Shown here: positions 38,961 to 47,942 of the stretch, piece after piece
Layout of the letters: each line of letters starts with the position of its first letter
How positions within the stretch are numbered: the first letter of the stretch is position 1
Assembly (NCBI GenBank): GCA_000333855.2
Contig: CM007336.1
Coordinates: 291,306-355,305 of the forward strand
DNA length: 64,000 nucleotides
Reading direction: 5' to 3'
Source of the DNA: Endotrypanum monterogeii
Lineage: Eukaryota; Euglenozoa; Kinetoplastea; Trypanosomatida; Trypanosomatidae
Made by a program: the position numbers and the translations under genes
The notes under the pieces: generated by a model
Told to the model about the DNA's origin: nothing
The model's input: the letters and a program-made list of their open reading frames with translations, nothing else
Database searches by the model: none

Positions 38961-39734
38961 CATTTTTTCACGTGCTCTACAGCGGCGGCGCGTCGTGGTC
39001 CATATGACCGCATGTGACCACTTCGAGGAGGCGGCGCGTCCCCTCTTGTCATCCCCTCCCGTGCCAATTCGTGATTCACTTCACGGTGCGTTGTGTGGAG
39101 TGTTCCTGGGGGTTCCGAAGCGAGACTGGGACCCAATTTCGCCGTTCCCGAGTGTGGCAATCGCGGTTGCTGAGAGGCTCCCAGTCATAGCACCTGTTTG
39201 GCGCGGAAATGATTTTTACCACCGAGGTAGAGACTGCCCTATCGTCAAATATTAGAGGATGCTGTAGCCTAAAGATGGGCAGGGGAACGAGGTGTAGCTT
39301 TAGTTTTTTTACCCATCTGCCGATCGGTTGGTAAATTGTGGGTTTCTCCTGCCTGAAGGAGACTATACTTGCATAGATTGATGGGTATGCAAGTGGTGCA
39401 TATCTTTTCGTTGATATAGGAGAAGTTGGAAGGGGTACCACATCTATGTTGAAGCCTGTTCGACACATGCAGCGCTCTCTAGCCACGAACAGTATCAGTT
39501 CTCAGTTCACCGAATGGTAGCGTACCTGGCAGCTGCTCGAGGCTGTGACAAGCTAATGTTTTTTTAGTGAAGATGTATGCTGGCTGAGATACAGAAAGGA
39601 TCGGTACAATATCTTTCAAATCTTCTCCATTATAACTGCTGAGAAGTGTGTTCCAAGTATTTTTTTCGTCAAGCTGATGATGTGCTCTTACAATCCTGTA
39701 CAAAAAATTCCCCTTTACATGCCTCATCTTGTTT

Positions 39735-39777
39735 CTGTCCTTGGTCGAATTTTTTCTTTGTGTACCACACCCGTCAG
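39735..39777 (+). promoter_or_regulatory. Predicted spliced-leader acceptor for VPS20
   Basis: GTTTCTGTCCTTGG, AATTTTTTCTTTG and CACACCCGTCAG form a pyrimidine-rich run ending in AG at 39776-39777. The 5' UTR would be 34 nt. This is the first acceptor of the plus unit. Confidence 0.6.
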
Positions 39778-39811
39778 AAGAAGTGATTGAAGGTGAACTG
39801 GCTAAAAAAAA

Positions 39812-40474
39812 ATGGGAACTAGTTCATCAAAGTCAAAGCATTCTCACTCGGCAGCTAAGCCGGAGAAGTCACAAATAACAACTTCGGACAAAGCACGCCT
39901 TCAGCTGAAGCTTCAAAGAGACAACTTACAGGCAGCTATTCGGAAGTATGAGCGCGTTGTGACATGGGAGCATGAGAGGGCGAAAGAGTTCCTACGAGCA
40001 GAAAACAAACGCAAGGCATTGTATTGCTTGAAGCGACAGAGAGCTCAGCAGGCGCAGATCTCTACAGTCACTGATATGCTAGACAATGTCCAACGTCTTA
40101 TTGATGCTCTTGAATTTGCCCAGATTGAGGCGGAGGTAGTGGCTGCAATGAAGGACGGAAAGTACGAGCTAGAAAATCTGAACAAAATGCTCAATATTGA
40201 TGACATTGAAAGGCTTATGAATGAAACAAATGAATCAATCGAAGAGGCTGACCAGATCAACGCTGTGCTCAGCCAACCCCTTAGCGGGGTTCCGGACGAC
40301 GACGAGCTGTTGCGCGAGCTAGAAGAAACCATACCGAAAAAGAAGGTCAAACAGGACTTGTCCGATCTCACTGTGCCTGCACATAAGCTTCCTCTTGAGG
40401 ACTCCGATGCCATCAGGCAAGAGGAAGGCGTTAATGAAGGTGATGGTCATTCCTCTGTTCGTATGTATGCGTAG
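39812..40474 (+). CDS. VPS20: ESCRT-III subunit VPS20/CHMP6
   Basis: A 220-residue protein. MGTSSSKS at the N-terminus is a good N-myristoylation signal, a hallmark of VPS20/CHMP6 among ESCRT-III proteins. Residues about 25-165 follow the Snf7 fold of that subunit: DKARLQLKLQRDNLQAAIRKYERVV (helix 1), ENKRKALYCLKRQRAQQAQI (basic hairpin and helix 2), VQRLIDALEFAQIEAEVVAAMKDGKYELENLNKMLNIDDIERLMNE (helices 3-4; FAQIE and LNIDDIERLM match CHMP6). The acidic C-terminus (DDDELLRELEETIPKK) fits the autoinhibitory, Vps4-interacting tail. The protein should link ESCRT-II to SNF7 polymer assembly on endosomes for multivesicular-body sorting. It is the first gene of the plus unit. The dynein light chain gene follows 266 nt later. 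Confidence 0.93.
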   Translation: MGTSSSKSKHSHSAAKPEKSQITTSDKARLQLKLQRDNLQAAIRKYERVVTWEHERAKEFLRAENKRKALYCLKRQRAQQAQISTVTDMLDNVQRLIDALEFAQIEAEVVAAMKDGKYELENLNKMLNIDDIERLMNETNESIEEADQINAVLSQPLSGVPDDDELLRELEETIPKKKVKQDLSDLTVPAHKLPLEDSDAIRQEEGVNEGDGHSSVRMYA

Positions 40475-40667
40475 TGGGCTACTGAGTTCGTGTTTTGAAG
40501 AAGCTGCTTTGTCATGTATGTTGCGCTCATAGGAAACAAGAAAACTAAAGAAAAATATTTATTATGTGCAGGATCCTCATGGAGAGGCCAGTGTATGCAC
40601 CTCGGCTTACACACTAACAATGTGGGAGTTACTGCTTTCCAAGAGTCTCTGCGCCGAATGTCTACTT

Positions 40668-40708
40668 CTTCATTTTCCTTTTCCCCCTTTTTACTACTCA
40701 CCCCACAG
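40668..40708 (+). promoter_or_regulatory. Predicted spliced-leader acceptor for the dynein light chain gene
   Basis: TTCATTTTCCTTTTCCCCCTTTTT followed by ACTACTCACCCCACAG; the AG is at 40707-40708 and the ATG follows 32 nt later. One of the cleanest acceptor signals in the window. Confidence 0.75.
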
Positions 40709-40740
40709 GGAAGTGTACCGTTGCACCACTGCAAAAGAAA

Positions 40741-41079
40741 ATGGAGACTAAAGTCAAGGAGCCAGAGGGGCCGTGCAACCTCGAATACGTTCGTCGCTAC
40801 ACGAACTCTCTCAACTACTCACTAGAGAAAACGAGCGACATGTCCGAGGAGATGCGAGTCGACTGTAAAGAGATCGTAGTGAATGCCCTGGAGAAGCACG
40901 AGGACAGTTACGAACTGGCCGCCAAGTACGTGAAAGAGCAGATGGACAAGAAATTCGGACCTTCGTGGCACTGTGTCATCGGGGAGGGATTCGGATTTGA
41001 GATCACCTACGAAGTGAAGCACCTGATGTACATGTTCCACAGAGGTTTCATTGCGATCGTCGTGTTCAAGGGCCTATAG
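40741..41079 (+). CDS. Dynein light chain, LC8 family
   Basis: A 112-residue protein. From residue about 30 on it matches LC8 (DYNLL): TSDMSEEMRVDCKEIVVNALEKHEDSYELAAKYVKEQMDKKFGPSWHCVIGEGFGFEITYEVKHLMYMFHRGFIAIVVFKGL. The core signature KKFGPSWHCVIG and the C-terminal strand IAIVVFKG are intact. LC8 is a dimeric hub that holds dynein intermediate chains and many other partners; in trypanosomatids these small chains serve both cytoplasmic dynein and the axoneme. An N-terminal extension of about 25 residues makes it longer than the 89-residue canonical LC8, and the FGFEITYE segment varies from the common FGSYVTHE, so it is probably one of the divergent LC8 paralogues used in flagellar dyneins rather than the universal hub. 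That last point is inference. Confidence 0.92.
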   Translation: METKVKEPEGPCNLEYVRRYTNSLNYSLEKTSDMSEEMRVDCKEIVVNALEKHEDSYELAAKYVKEQMDKKFGPSWHCVIGEGFGFEITYEVKHLMYMFHRGFIAIVVFKGL

Positions 41080-41275
41080 GGGTGATGTTTATAGCACTTA
41101 GACCTATCATGTATTCAACTCTACAAAACGAAAAATTTTTTTGCAAGAAATCGAATGGCCACATCAAAGAGCCACGGTTACAATACTCTGAGCCAAATTT
41201 TACACGTTACAACTATGAGTTCAAAGGGTTTTCAGTAATGGAATGGTTGGCTACTTCTCGTCCTCGAAATATCTG

Positions 41276-41308
41276 ATTTGTTTTCCTCGGTTTCTCTATT
41301 TCCACAAG
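41276..41308 (+). promoter_or_regulatory. Predicted spliced-leader acceptor for the glycosyltransferase gene
   Basis: TTTGTTTTCCTCGGTTTCTCTATTTCCACAAG, with AG at 41307-41308. The ATG at 41412 lies 103 nt downstream. Confidence 0.6.
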
Positions 41309-41411
41309 CGAGATTTAGGCCAGGCTACTCTCCTGCGTTGATTCTATTTCATCTGAGTTATATATATAAACGCTTATTTTGCCAACCGCTACGTTGTCAA
41401 GACTCGTACCA

Positions 41412-42806
41412 ATGGGGAAGGAATGGTTGATTTTTGTTTTGGGGACTAATAACTGGCAAGGACCAGATCAGTTCGCTCCTGGATCTGGTATTCTTCACGA
41501 AGGCCAGCACATTGCTATGAACTCTCTAGACAGTTGCCACTGCTATTCGATTTGGCCATCTGACCTTCAGAAGACCCCCAAGGATCGTGACGACTACCGT
41601 GTGTACGAGATTCCTCACCCAATTCCAATCTGTGAAAGCGTTGGACCACAAAGCAGCAAGAGATGGCATTCCATGACAGACAAGGAGGTGAATAGCTACT
41701 ACGACGCACTGCTGAAGGAGTGTATAGATTTCATCGACTACGTTGAGCAGAAACACCGGAGGCCAATCAACCTCTTCCTCGCTCATCATTGCTTCATGAA
41801 TCCTGTGATCATGTCAGACATCAACGAGCGTCGTGGGAAGCAGGGAATTCCGAAGGTGCCACTTGTAGTTTTTGCCCATGGCACGGCCCTCAAGATGTAC
41901 GAGAACGAAATTGCCAAACTAGAAGATTTTCCGATGAAGTATTACGACTGGATTCGTGGCACCAAGAAGATTTTCGAGAGCAATGATCACGTCTCTGGTG
42001 TTTTTGCTGTCTCTGCACCACAGAAAGAGACCTTTGAAAAGCTTTTCCCTCTTTTCCCGAAAGATCGCGTCGCTATCACACCTTGCGGCTATAACCAGCT
42101 GGTGTTTCATCCTATTCAGGGGATGACGCGCGAGAAAGCCATTGGTCACATGCCCCAGGTTCTCTACGATGGGTTCGATGTCACCCAGCTTTCTCCTTCA
42201 CAGAGCCACGTGGCTTCTGGTCAGTGCATCCCTGACGTGAATGCGTATGACAAGATAGTCGTTTTTTGTGGGCGCTTTGCTCACTGGAAGCGGATCGACT
42301 CCGTCCTCAAAGCTGCCAGTGTGTGGGAGAAAGATGACAAGAAGATCCTTACTTTAATTTTTGGGGGTGGTTCCCAGGAAACCCGAAAGGTGTATGTGGA
42401 CATGGCGTATCAGACTCTTGGACTGAAAGACACTTTCTTTCTTGGACCCCAGAGCCAGCCTGATTTGTCCAACGTTTACACTGTCGCAGATGTTTCTGTG
42501 TTCCCGAGCCACGAGGAGCCATTTGGACTTGTGTTCATCGAGTGCATGGGGTGCGGGACACCAGTAATCGGTGCTAAATCGGGCGGTCCTGTGGATTTTG
42601 TTACCGAGGAGGTCGGTGCTCTGGTTGACGAGGGTACCAATGACGAAGTTGCTGAGCGTGTCTATACCACCGTAAAGCAGGCGTTCTCAGAGGACTGGAA
42701 GAAGACCAAAGGTCCTCAGTGTGAGCAGTACGCGCTGAAAAAGTTCAGTCTCACTTCTCAGGCAGACCTAATGCTTCAATTCGTGGAGAGTTACTTTACG
42801 AAGTGA
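41412..42806 (+). CDS. GT4-family glycosyltransferase
   Basis: A 464-residue protein from the ATG at 41412 (MGKEWLIFVLGTNNWQG); the frame extends upstream only to a TTG. It has the GT-B two-domain layout. The N-terminal Rossmann half includes FLAHHCFMNPV and PLVVFAHGTALKMYE, as in acceptor-binding domains of GT4 enzymes. The C-terminal half has IVVFCGRFAHWKRIDSVLKA, the GGGSQETR turn, and SHEEPFGLVFIECMGCGTPVI containing the E-x7-E motif (EPFGLVFIE) that holds the nucleotide sugar. The reaction would be transfer of a sugar from a nucleotide-sugar donor with retention of configuration. There is no signal peptide or membrane segment, so it is probably cytosolic or glycosomal. Donor and acceptor cannot be told; GT4 includes mannosyltransferases and sucrose-phosphate-synthase-like enzymes. 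Many of its relatives are bacterial, so ancient transfer is possible. Confidence 0.88.
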   Translation: MGKEWLIFVLGTNNWQGPDQFAPGSGILHEGQHIAMNSLDSCHCYSIWPSDLQKTPKDRDDYRVYEIPHPIPICESVGPQSSKRWHSMTDKEVNSYYDALLKECIDFIDYVEQKHRRPINLFLAHHCFMNPVIMSDINERRGKQGIPKVPLVVFAHGTALKMYENEIAKLEDFPMKYYDWIRGTKKIFESNDHVSGVFAVSAPQKETFEKLFPLFPKDRVAITPCGYNQLVFHPIQGMTREKAIGHMPQVLYDGFDVTQLSPSQSHVASGQCIPDVNAYDKIVVFCGRFAHWKRIDSVLKAASVWEKDDKKILTLIFGGGSQETRKVYVDMAYQTLGLKDTFFLGPQSQPDLSNVYTVADVSVFPSHEEPFGLVFIECMGCGTPVIGAKSGGPVDFVTEEVGALVDEGTNDEVAERVYTTVKQAFSEDWKKTKGPQCEQYALKKFSLTSQADLMLQFVESYFTK

Positions 42807-43393
42807 CATGGGGGTGCTCGCAAAGGTTTTCCCGCACTGCAAGTTATTTTCATGAACTCCTTTTTTCTTTTCGAAATTTCTCGTCTAGTTTTGATTATTA
42901 TTTATCCCTCCCTCCTCCTGAAGCTTCCGGCAAAGTGGGGAGAACGTCGCTTCTTTCATCGTCACTGTGTAGGCGGCCCTGTGCTATTATATCAACATAG
43001 TCACTTTTCGAACTCCGAAGCAGATTTATTTGATTTATGTGAACTATCAATAATTTTTTTTTTTTGCTGATCACGTTTTTGTTCTCTTTGGGGGAAATCC
43101 CATCTTCTGTTCGTCGCCATGGAGCACGTGCTTTCTTTTTGCCCTCTCTTCCTCTCGTCGTCCCCACGTGGCTATGACACGCTCTTCAATGAGCAGCCTC
43201 GTTGGAGGTGCGCGTTGCCTCCCCTGAGCTTCATATGGAATAGCAGCAAGCCTGCTGCTTGACATCTTCTTGTGCGTGTACTTGCTCTACAATGACGCCT
43301 TTCACTTCGACTACTTGGCGGCTCCTTTATTTTTACTGGTTCCTTCAGCTGCCCAACAGAGATTGCTAATTTGAAGCAGCCTAGCTTCAAGCA
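42807..43393. other. Spacer
   Basis: No gene seen. T-rich on the plus strand. A pyrimidine run ending in TTCCTTCAG, with AG at 43347-43348, is the likely trans-splice acceptor of the next gene, 45 nt before its ATG. Confidence 0.6.
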
Positions 43394-44860
43394 ATGAAAT
43401 TCCTGAGCAAGGTAATTGTGGGAACTACCTGCCTCACCATCTTTTGTGGTAGTGCCTACGTGGCAGCCATCACCCTTGCTCCACCCCCAAATTACACAGT
43501 AAGCAACAATGACCGACTTAAGAGTTATGAGAGACTCTCCATTGACAATTTGTACGAGAAGAAGACGAAGGGGCAGGAATTCTACCTGGGCCTGACTCGG
43601 TGGCGGAGGAGGATGCTGCGAGACGAAGGTCTGCTTTCCGGGCGAGTGCTGGAAATTGGTGCGGGGTGTATGGGTAACTACGCGTATTACCCTCACAGCT
43701 ACCTCAGCGACGATCTGGAAGTCCAGCGACATTTGAAAGGCATGTGGGGCAGCAAAAACGATGACCAGTCAGCGGGCAGCGGCGAAAACTCCGTCAGCTA
43801 CATGTTGCAACATATTGAGAAGGAAAACTCATGCGACGAGATAGTCTTGTGCGATCGGTCAGCCGGGATGGTTCAGTCGTGCATCACAAAGATACAGAGC
43901 CGGTTGGGCTATACCCCATATCGGTACCCCGACTACGACATTCCTGGGATCCGCACCTGGGTGGAGGCGCGTCTCTGCTCTCAAGAGAACCCAAGGGGAC
44001 CGGGGTCTGGGTCGAGTGACAAAGCTGCCCTGCGAAGGAGGAAAGTTATGCACGAGGATGGGACCGTGCAGGAGGTGCTGGTGACACCTTTAAGTGGGAC
44101 GGAGGAGGAGGAGTTTCTCGCGGCAACGGTGTCACCGGCAGACTTAGCTGCCAATTCTGTCATCGTGCCTGTGTTACAAGGTCTTGACGCCGGTGACAAG
44201 CTGCCCCTTCTCTCCAAGGAAGGGGAGGCTTCTTTGGCGCAGCGTGAGCGTGATATCCATGCCCGTGGGGAGTTTCGCCGCCAGGTCAAGAGCGAGCTTC
44301 AGCGAGAGGAACACTTGAGTATGCTCAAGCGCGAACGTGCCGACAACTCAGTCGCCGAAATAGCGGCGACTGACAAGAGGCTGCAAGTGAAGGTGCCCCC
44401 AGAGCTTTGCGGCAGGAGTGGGGAGCTTGAAAGGCAGCCTTTATTTGCCGTCGCCAACTACGCAGCGGAGCAGCTCCCATTTCCTGACAACAGTTTCGAC
44501 ACCGTTGTTGACATGTTCGGTCTGTGTAGCTTTGACGATCCCGTGCGCGCTTTGCGTGAGCTGTCGCGAGTGTGCAAGCCGGGAGGAAAGCTGCTGCTCA
44601 TTGAGCACGGAAAGGGCCACTCGCCTCGTGTCAACAATCATCTCGAAAAATGGGCTCCACGCCATGCGAAGAAGTGGGGTTGCTGGTGGAATAGGGATAT
44701 TCGCCGCGTGATCCGCTTGAGTGGGCTTTCTGTCGAGAAGTGGGAAAGCAAGCACTTTGGGACGTCGCACTACATCATTGCAAAGCCGTACAAGTCTATG
44801 GAGGAATGGGATAGGTTTGAGCTTCAGCAGAAACAACTCTCAAGGACGACTACGGTTTAA
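43394..44860 (+). CDS. OMS1-like mitochondrial SAM-dependent methyltransferase
   Basis: A 488-residue protein. Residues about 5-28 (KVIVGTTCLTIFCGSAYVAA) form a membrane segment near the N-terminus. The class I methyltransferase core is interrupted by a long insert: VLEIGAGCMGNYAYYP (SAM-binding motif I, about residues 77-92), DEIVLCDRSAGMV (strand 2), and then about 190 residues of charged linker. The core resumes with AEQLPFPDNSFDTVVDMFGLCSFDDPVRALRELSRVCKPGGKLLLIEHG near residues 355-405. The following PRHAKKWGCWWNRDIRRVIRLSGL matches yeast OMS1, an inner-membrane methyltransferase-like protein linked to respiratory function. COQ5/UbiE also shares the fold but lacks the membrane segment and the KWGCWWNRDI region. 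The large insert between the strands is unusual. The substrate is unknown. Confidence 0.85.
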   Translation: MKFLSKVIVGTTCLTIFCGSAYVAAITLAPPPNYTVSNNDRLKSYERLSIDNLYEKKTKGQEFYLGLTRWRRRMLRDEGLLSGRVLEIGAGCMGNYAYYPHSYLSDDLEVQRHLKGMWGSKNDDQSAGSGENSVSYMLQHIEKENSCDEIVLCDRSAGMVQSCITKIQSRLGYTPYRYPDYDIPGIRTWVEARLCSQENPRGPGSGSSDKAALRRRKVMHEDGTVQEVLVTPLSGTEEEEFLAATVSPADLAANSVIVPVLQGLDAGDKLPLLSKEGEASLAQRERDIHARGEFRRQVKSELQREEHLSMLKRERADNSVAEIAATDKRLQVKVPPELCGRSGELERQPLFAVANYAAEQLPFPDNSFDTVVDMFGLCSFDDPVRALRELSRVCKPGGKLLLIEHGKGHSPRVNNHLEKWAPRHAKKWGCWWNRDIRRVIRLSGLSVEKWESKHFGTSHYIIAKPYKSMEEWDRFELQQKQLSRTTTV

Positions 44861-45662
44861 TAAGGCAGTGTTGAACTTCTGGAAAGTGAAGTGCCACACA
44901 CCGGGGTGTGGGTGGCGGCGGCAGAGGTTGACGTTTTTTTTTTTTGGCGTTTCGATCGATGCACCGTCACCCTTCCACTTGCAGGCGTGTGTAAAGGTGT
45001 GTTTTCATCACTCTTTTTTTTTTTTTACCCGGAGTGGTAGTCCATGCAGGTACCGTGCCCGGCGCCACCTGCACGGGAGGCAGTTTCTGAAATGTGATGG
45101 ATGATGCGCTGGGTTTTTGGCAGCCTCGCTTTCAATGGCTGTGTTCACATTGGTGTCTGAAGCAAGGGCTGTTCTCAGCAGTAGACCTGGTCGCTCTCCG
45201 GCACTGCTTTCTATAAGAAATCCTGTGCACTTCCCATCTTTTTCTAGTGCCAGATGTCGCTATACTCCTTTTTTATTCACCTTGGCGCGTTTAGCAAGTA
45301 GGGCCTATCTACTGCCAGTCTCAGCGTCGCTGCAGTGGTGGAACTGCACTCGCCATCATGTGACAAACGTTTCTGCTCGTTGCTCTCTTTGCCCCGCGGC
45401 GACCTGCATCTCCAGCTGCTCTTTCTCCTCCTCTTATCACACACACACACACACCACCGTCTCCTTTCGTCTGAATTTTTTTCGGCCCTTCTTGTTTTCT
45501 TTTTTCGCCTCTCCGGCTCGATGTCTACTGCGTTTGCTGTTGCGTGCAACTGCTGCTTTCCCCCTCCCCCCCCCAAAAAAAAGATATATCTTTAGTGTTT
45601 ACATTCTTGCTTTTGAGCCCCCCTCTCCCCCCTCGGCGACACACCGAAAGGAAATCAATGAA
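44861..45662. other. Spacer and 5' leader of the next gene
   Basis: T-rich runs near 44935 and 45018, and a dense pyrimidine tract at 45553-45574 (CTTTCCCCCTCCCCCCCCCC). A frame open across this stretch joins the downstream gene but has spacer composition and a (CA)n run near 45438, so it is not counted as coding. Confidence 0.6.
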
Positions 45663-47942
45663 ATGGCGGTGGTGTATCCGAGCGAGGATGACGCGCGGGC
45701 ATTGCTTGGCTTCATGGATTTCTGCATCCAGCAGGGGGATGCCCATGCATTGCTTTGCATGACGGAAAAGGATCTACAGACAGTGAGGGGCGCGTGTAAC
45801 TCGGTACTCGCGCACCTCAGCAAAGTAGGCCGGCTTATTGTTGCTTCCGTTCCTCTCAACCAGGCAGAGGATTCGCAGTGTGTGTCCGAAAGCGGTGACA
45901 GAAGCACAGCATATCAGGTAGGAAGTGTCTATCCTCACTTGTCAACACACACGAATCCCATGGGGCACAACATCACGCTGTCCGACTCCATGGGCGTTGC
46001 ACCGCCGCTGTTACATCACCCAAAGTCCTTTCTCGGGGCGCAGCTGGATGCACTTGACCTCCTGGAGGCGGAGCTGAGGAGCGCCATGGACGCGTTGTTG
46101 TCTGTGAACGCGGCGCACGCATACTTATGGACTACAGACGTGGACGAGCTGCGTCGCTACGTATCACGGAATGAACGGCGCCAACAAATGCAGCAGTCAA
46201 TGAGGGGGCGTGTCCACATGCGGCCTGCTTCGACGGAGGAGACGCCGATGGGTGCAGCACCTGACTCCGTCCAAGAAGTGGGACGTGGAGGTGTATCATC
46301 TCAACATGGCGAAGCGCTTGGGGTAACTGAGAGTTCGCATGAGAAAAGCCCTCGGGCAGAATCGTTCTCTGCGCCATCGGAGCAGGCGCCGCCGTGCTGT
46401 GCGCTGCTGGCGGTGGATGCGCAGCAGTTGCCGTCAAAACAAGTCCAGAGGAGCTTTATGAAATTTATTCAGGCGTGCATCTCAGTGCTCGAGTGGGTGG
46501 ACAGCGCTCTAGGGCTTCTGTCGGGAAGGGATGACGTGCCCATGGCTGGTACGTTCGAAGTGCCATTGCATCAGAGCTCTGCACAGCACAGAGCTGATAT
46601 GCCTCACCAGGCTGACGAGCAAAGATCAACGGGACAGGGAGCTACACACGCCAGACGTCCCGGAACCAAAACTATGCATGTTCGTCGCTACGAGATCCGG
46701 AATGTGAGTCACATCTACGACATGTTCTATCAGCAGGCGGAATGCTTTTACCTCCCCGAGTACGCCTTTTATGATACACGGATAAAGCAACGACTCCTGC
46801 AGCCATCGTACTTCTACGCCCTCCGGACTCTGATAGGAGACATAACAGCTGAGGTTACTCGTCTTGAACAAATTGCTGCATTCCAGGCGCATTCGGTACG
46901 CGAGGAGGTTCCCTGGCTATCTTTTGATGGGTATCAAAGAGGTTCTCCTGCCAGTGGTGCTGGGGTGTTCAGATCATGGATGGACCCAAATTTGCTTTCT
47001 CCGTGCGACAGAGTCGTGTCTGCAAGTGGGGAGCCAGCGAAGATCGTTTTCCAGCCTGCGCTTCCACAGTTTTCGTTTCTCCGCAACACGCTGAGGGTGT
47101 TTCTTAGTGTCTGTCTCAACGAAGACGACCGAACAAGTTACAAGCGATTTGAGGAGATGTACCAGTCCTTTGTTGAAAGCTCTAGGGGTTCAGTTAGTGC
47201 TCTGCACGACCTCCCGAAGCCCCCTCGTCCCCCTCTCCAGCCTGCTCCACGAAGAAAGTTCGAAAACGAAGATGCCAGTGCAGCGAGCCACCCACACTAC
47301 AAGCTGGAGCTCGTTTCTCCCCACGGTATCGATTACCAGATGCCGTCTGCTGGTAAAGTGGCGTGGGCGATAACCAGTGAAGACTTTGATCGTCTGCGCG
47401 CGGGTTTCGAGGCATACTGGGAGTTGCGGGACGGCGTGCGTTCTCTCAAGTCGTCTCTAGAGAAGGATATTTCTAGAAAAGATAAGACGCACCGTACTCG
47501 CTTCCTTGGTGCGTGCGTGGCACGTGAGAAGGACTCTCTCGCGATCATGGCTTTTGAGCATGAGCGGGGACTTCGAGAGGCAGAGCTGCGCTCGCGGCGT
47601 GAGAGCGCTGGCTGGTTAGGGGCTGCGCAAGCGTCACTACGGTCACTGGTCGGCATCGTCGCCTGTAAGGCTGAGGTTCCGATGGAGGATCTCGGTATCC
47701 CAACGGAGCTAGAACGGGATGATGCTGGGGAGGAGATGACGATTACTTCTCCTTACCACGCAGAGAAAGAGTTGTTGCAGGAGGGCGTGAATCGGCTCTG
47801 GGTCGCTGTGGAGGCACACGGTGTGCACATGGAACGTGAATACCCGGGCCTGTTCTACCGAAGCGAGAGGCAGCGGTGGGGTGAACGCATTGGCTCATTG
47901 ATCGAGAAGGCTAACGCAGTCGGCGTGGTCTTCTCGCCATGA
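45663..47942 (+). CDS. Conserved-looking hypothetical protein, 759 residues
   Basis: I chose the ATG at 45663 (MAVVYPSEDDARALLGF). The frame continues 182 codons upstream, but that part includes pyrimidine tracts and a microsatellite typical of a 5' leader, and a likely acceptor AG at 45594-45595 would exclude it. I do not recognise the protein. Ordered helical segments are evident at the start (LLGFMDFCIQQGDAHALLCM), around residues 340-400 (YEIRNVSHIYDMFYQQAECFYLPEYAFYDTRIKQRLL) and in the last 250 residues (LRAGFEAYWELRDGVRSLKS to the end), separated by polar linkers. No signal peptide, membrane segment or catalytic motif is visible. The mix of aromatic-rich helices and Ser-rich linkers suggests a scaffold or adaptor, which is only an inference. 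Confidence 0.75.
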   Translation: MAVVYPSEDDARALLGFMDFCIQQGDAHALLCMTEKDLQTVRGACNSVLAHLSKVGRLIVASVPLNQAEDSQCVSESGDRSTAYQVGSVYPHLSTHTNPMGHNITLSDSMGVAPPLLHHPKSFLGAQLDALDLLEAELRSAMDALLSVNAAHAYLWTTDVDELRRYVSRNERRQQMQQSMRGRVHMRPASTEETPMGAAPDSVQEVGRGGVSSQHGEALGVTESSHEKSPRAESFSAPSEQAPPCCALLAVDAQQLPSKQVQRSFMKFIQACISVLEWVDSALGLLSGRDDVPMAGTFEVPLHQSSAQHRADMPHQADEQRSTGQGATHARRPGTKTMHVRRYEIRNVSHIYDMFYQQAECFYLPEYAFYDTRIKQRLLQPSYFYALRTLIGDITAEVTRLEQIAAFQAHSVREEVPWLSFDGYQRGSPASGAGVFRSWMDPNLLSPCDRVVSASGEPAKIVFQPALPQFSFLRNTLRVFLSVCLNEDDRTSYKRFEEMYQSFVESSRGSVSALHDLPKPPRPPLQPAPRRKFENEDASAASHPHYKLELVSPHGIDYQMPSAGKVAWAITSEDFDRLRAGFEAYWELRDGVRSLKSSLEKDISRKDKTHRTRFLGACVAREKDSLAIMAFEHERGLREAELRSRRESAGWLGAAQASLRSLVGIVACKAEVPMEDLGIPTELERDDAGEEMTITSPYHAEKELLQEGVNRLWVAVEAHGVHMEREYPGLFYRSERQRWGERIGSLIEKANAVGVVFSP

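Larger units (their letters stand above)
31882..39811. other. Divergent strand-switch region
   Basis: All genes to the left run leftward and all to the right run rightward, so this 7.9-kb region separates two divergent polycistronic units. In kinetoplastids such regions are the start sites of Pol II transcription for both units, are marked by H2A.Z and acetylated histones, and often coincide with replication origins. Between 32 and 34.8 kb the sequence is AT-rich. From 34.88 to 38.0 kb long C runs occur on the plus strand; from 38.72 to 38.91 kb the runs are G instead. Open frames are short and broken. No tRNA, 5S or snRNA gene was recognised, though such genes sometimes sit in strand-switch regions. 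Confidence 0.85.

Noticed and set aside
39076..39727. Minus-strand frames of 82 and 136 codons just before VPS20
   Set aside because: One piece (FLYRIVRAHHQLDEKNTWNT) looks protein-like, but there is no family match, and they run against the adjacent gene inside the likely start region. Too weak to call a gene.
45117..45662. 182-codon upstream extension of the 759-residue protein
   Set aside because: It contains pyrimidine tracts and a (CA)n run typical of a 5' leader, and a probable trans-splice acceptor lies inside it.
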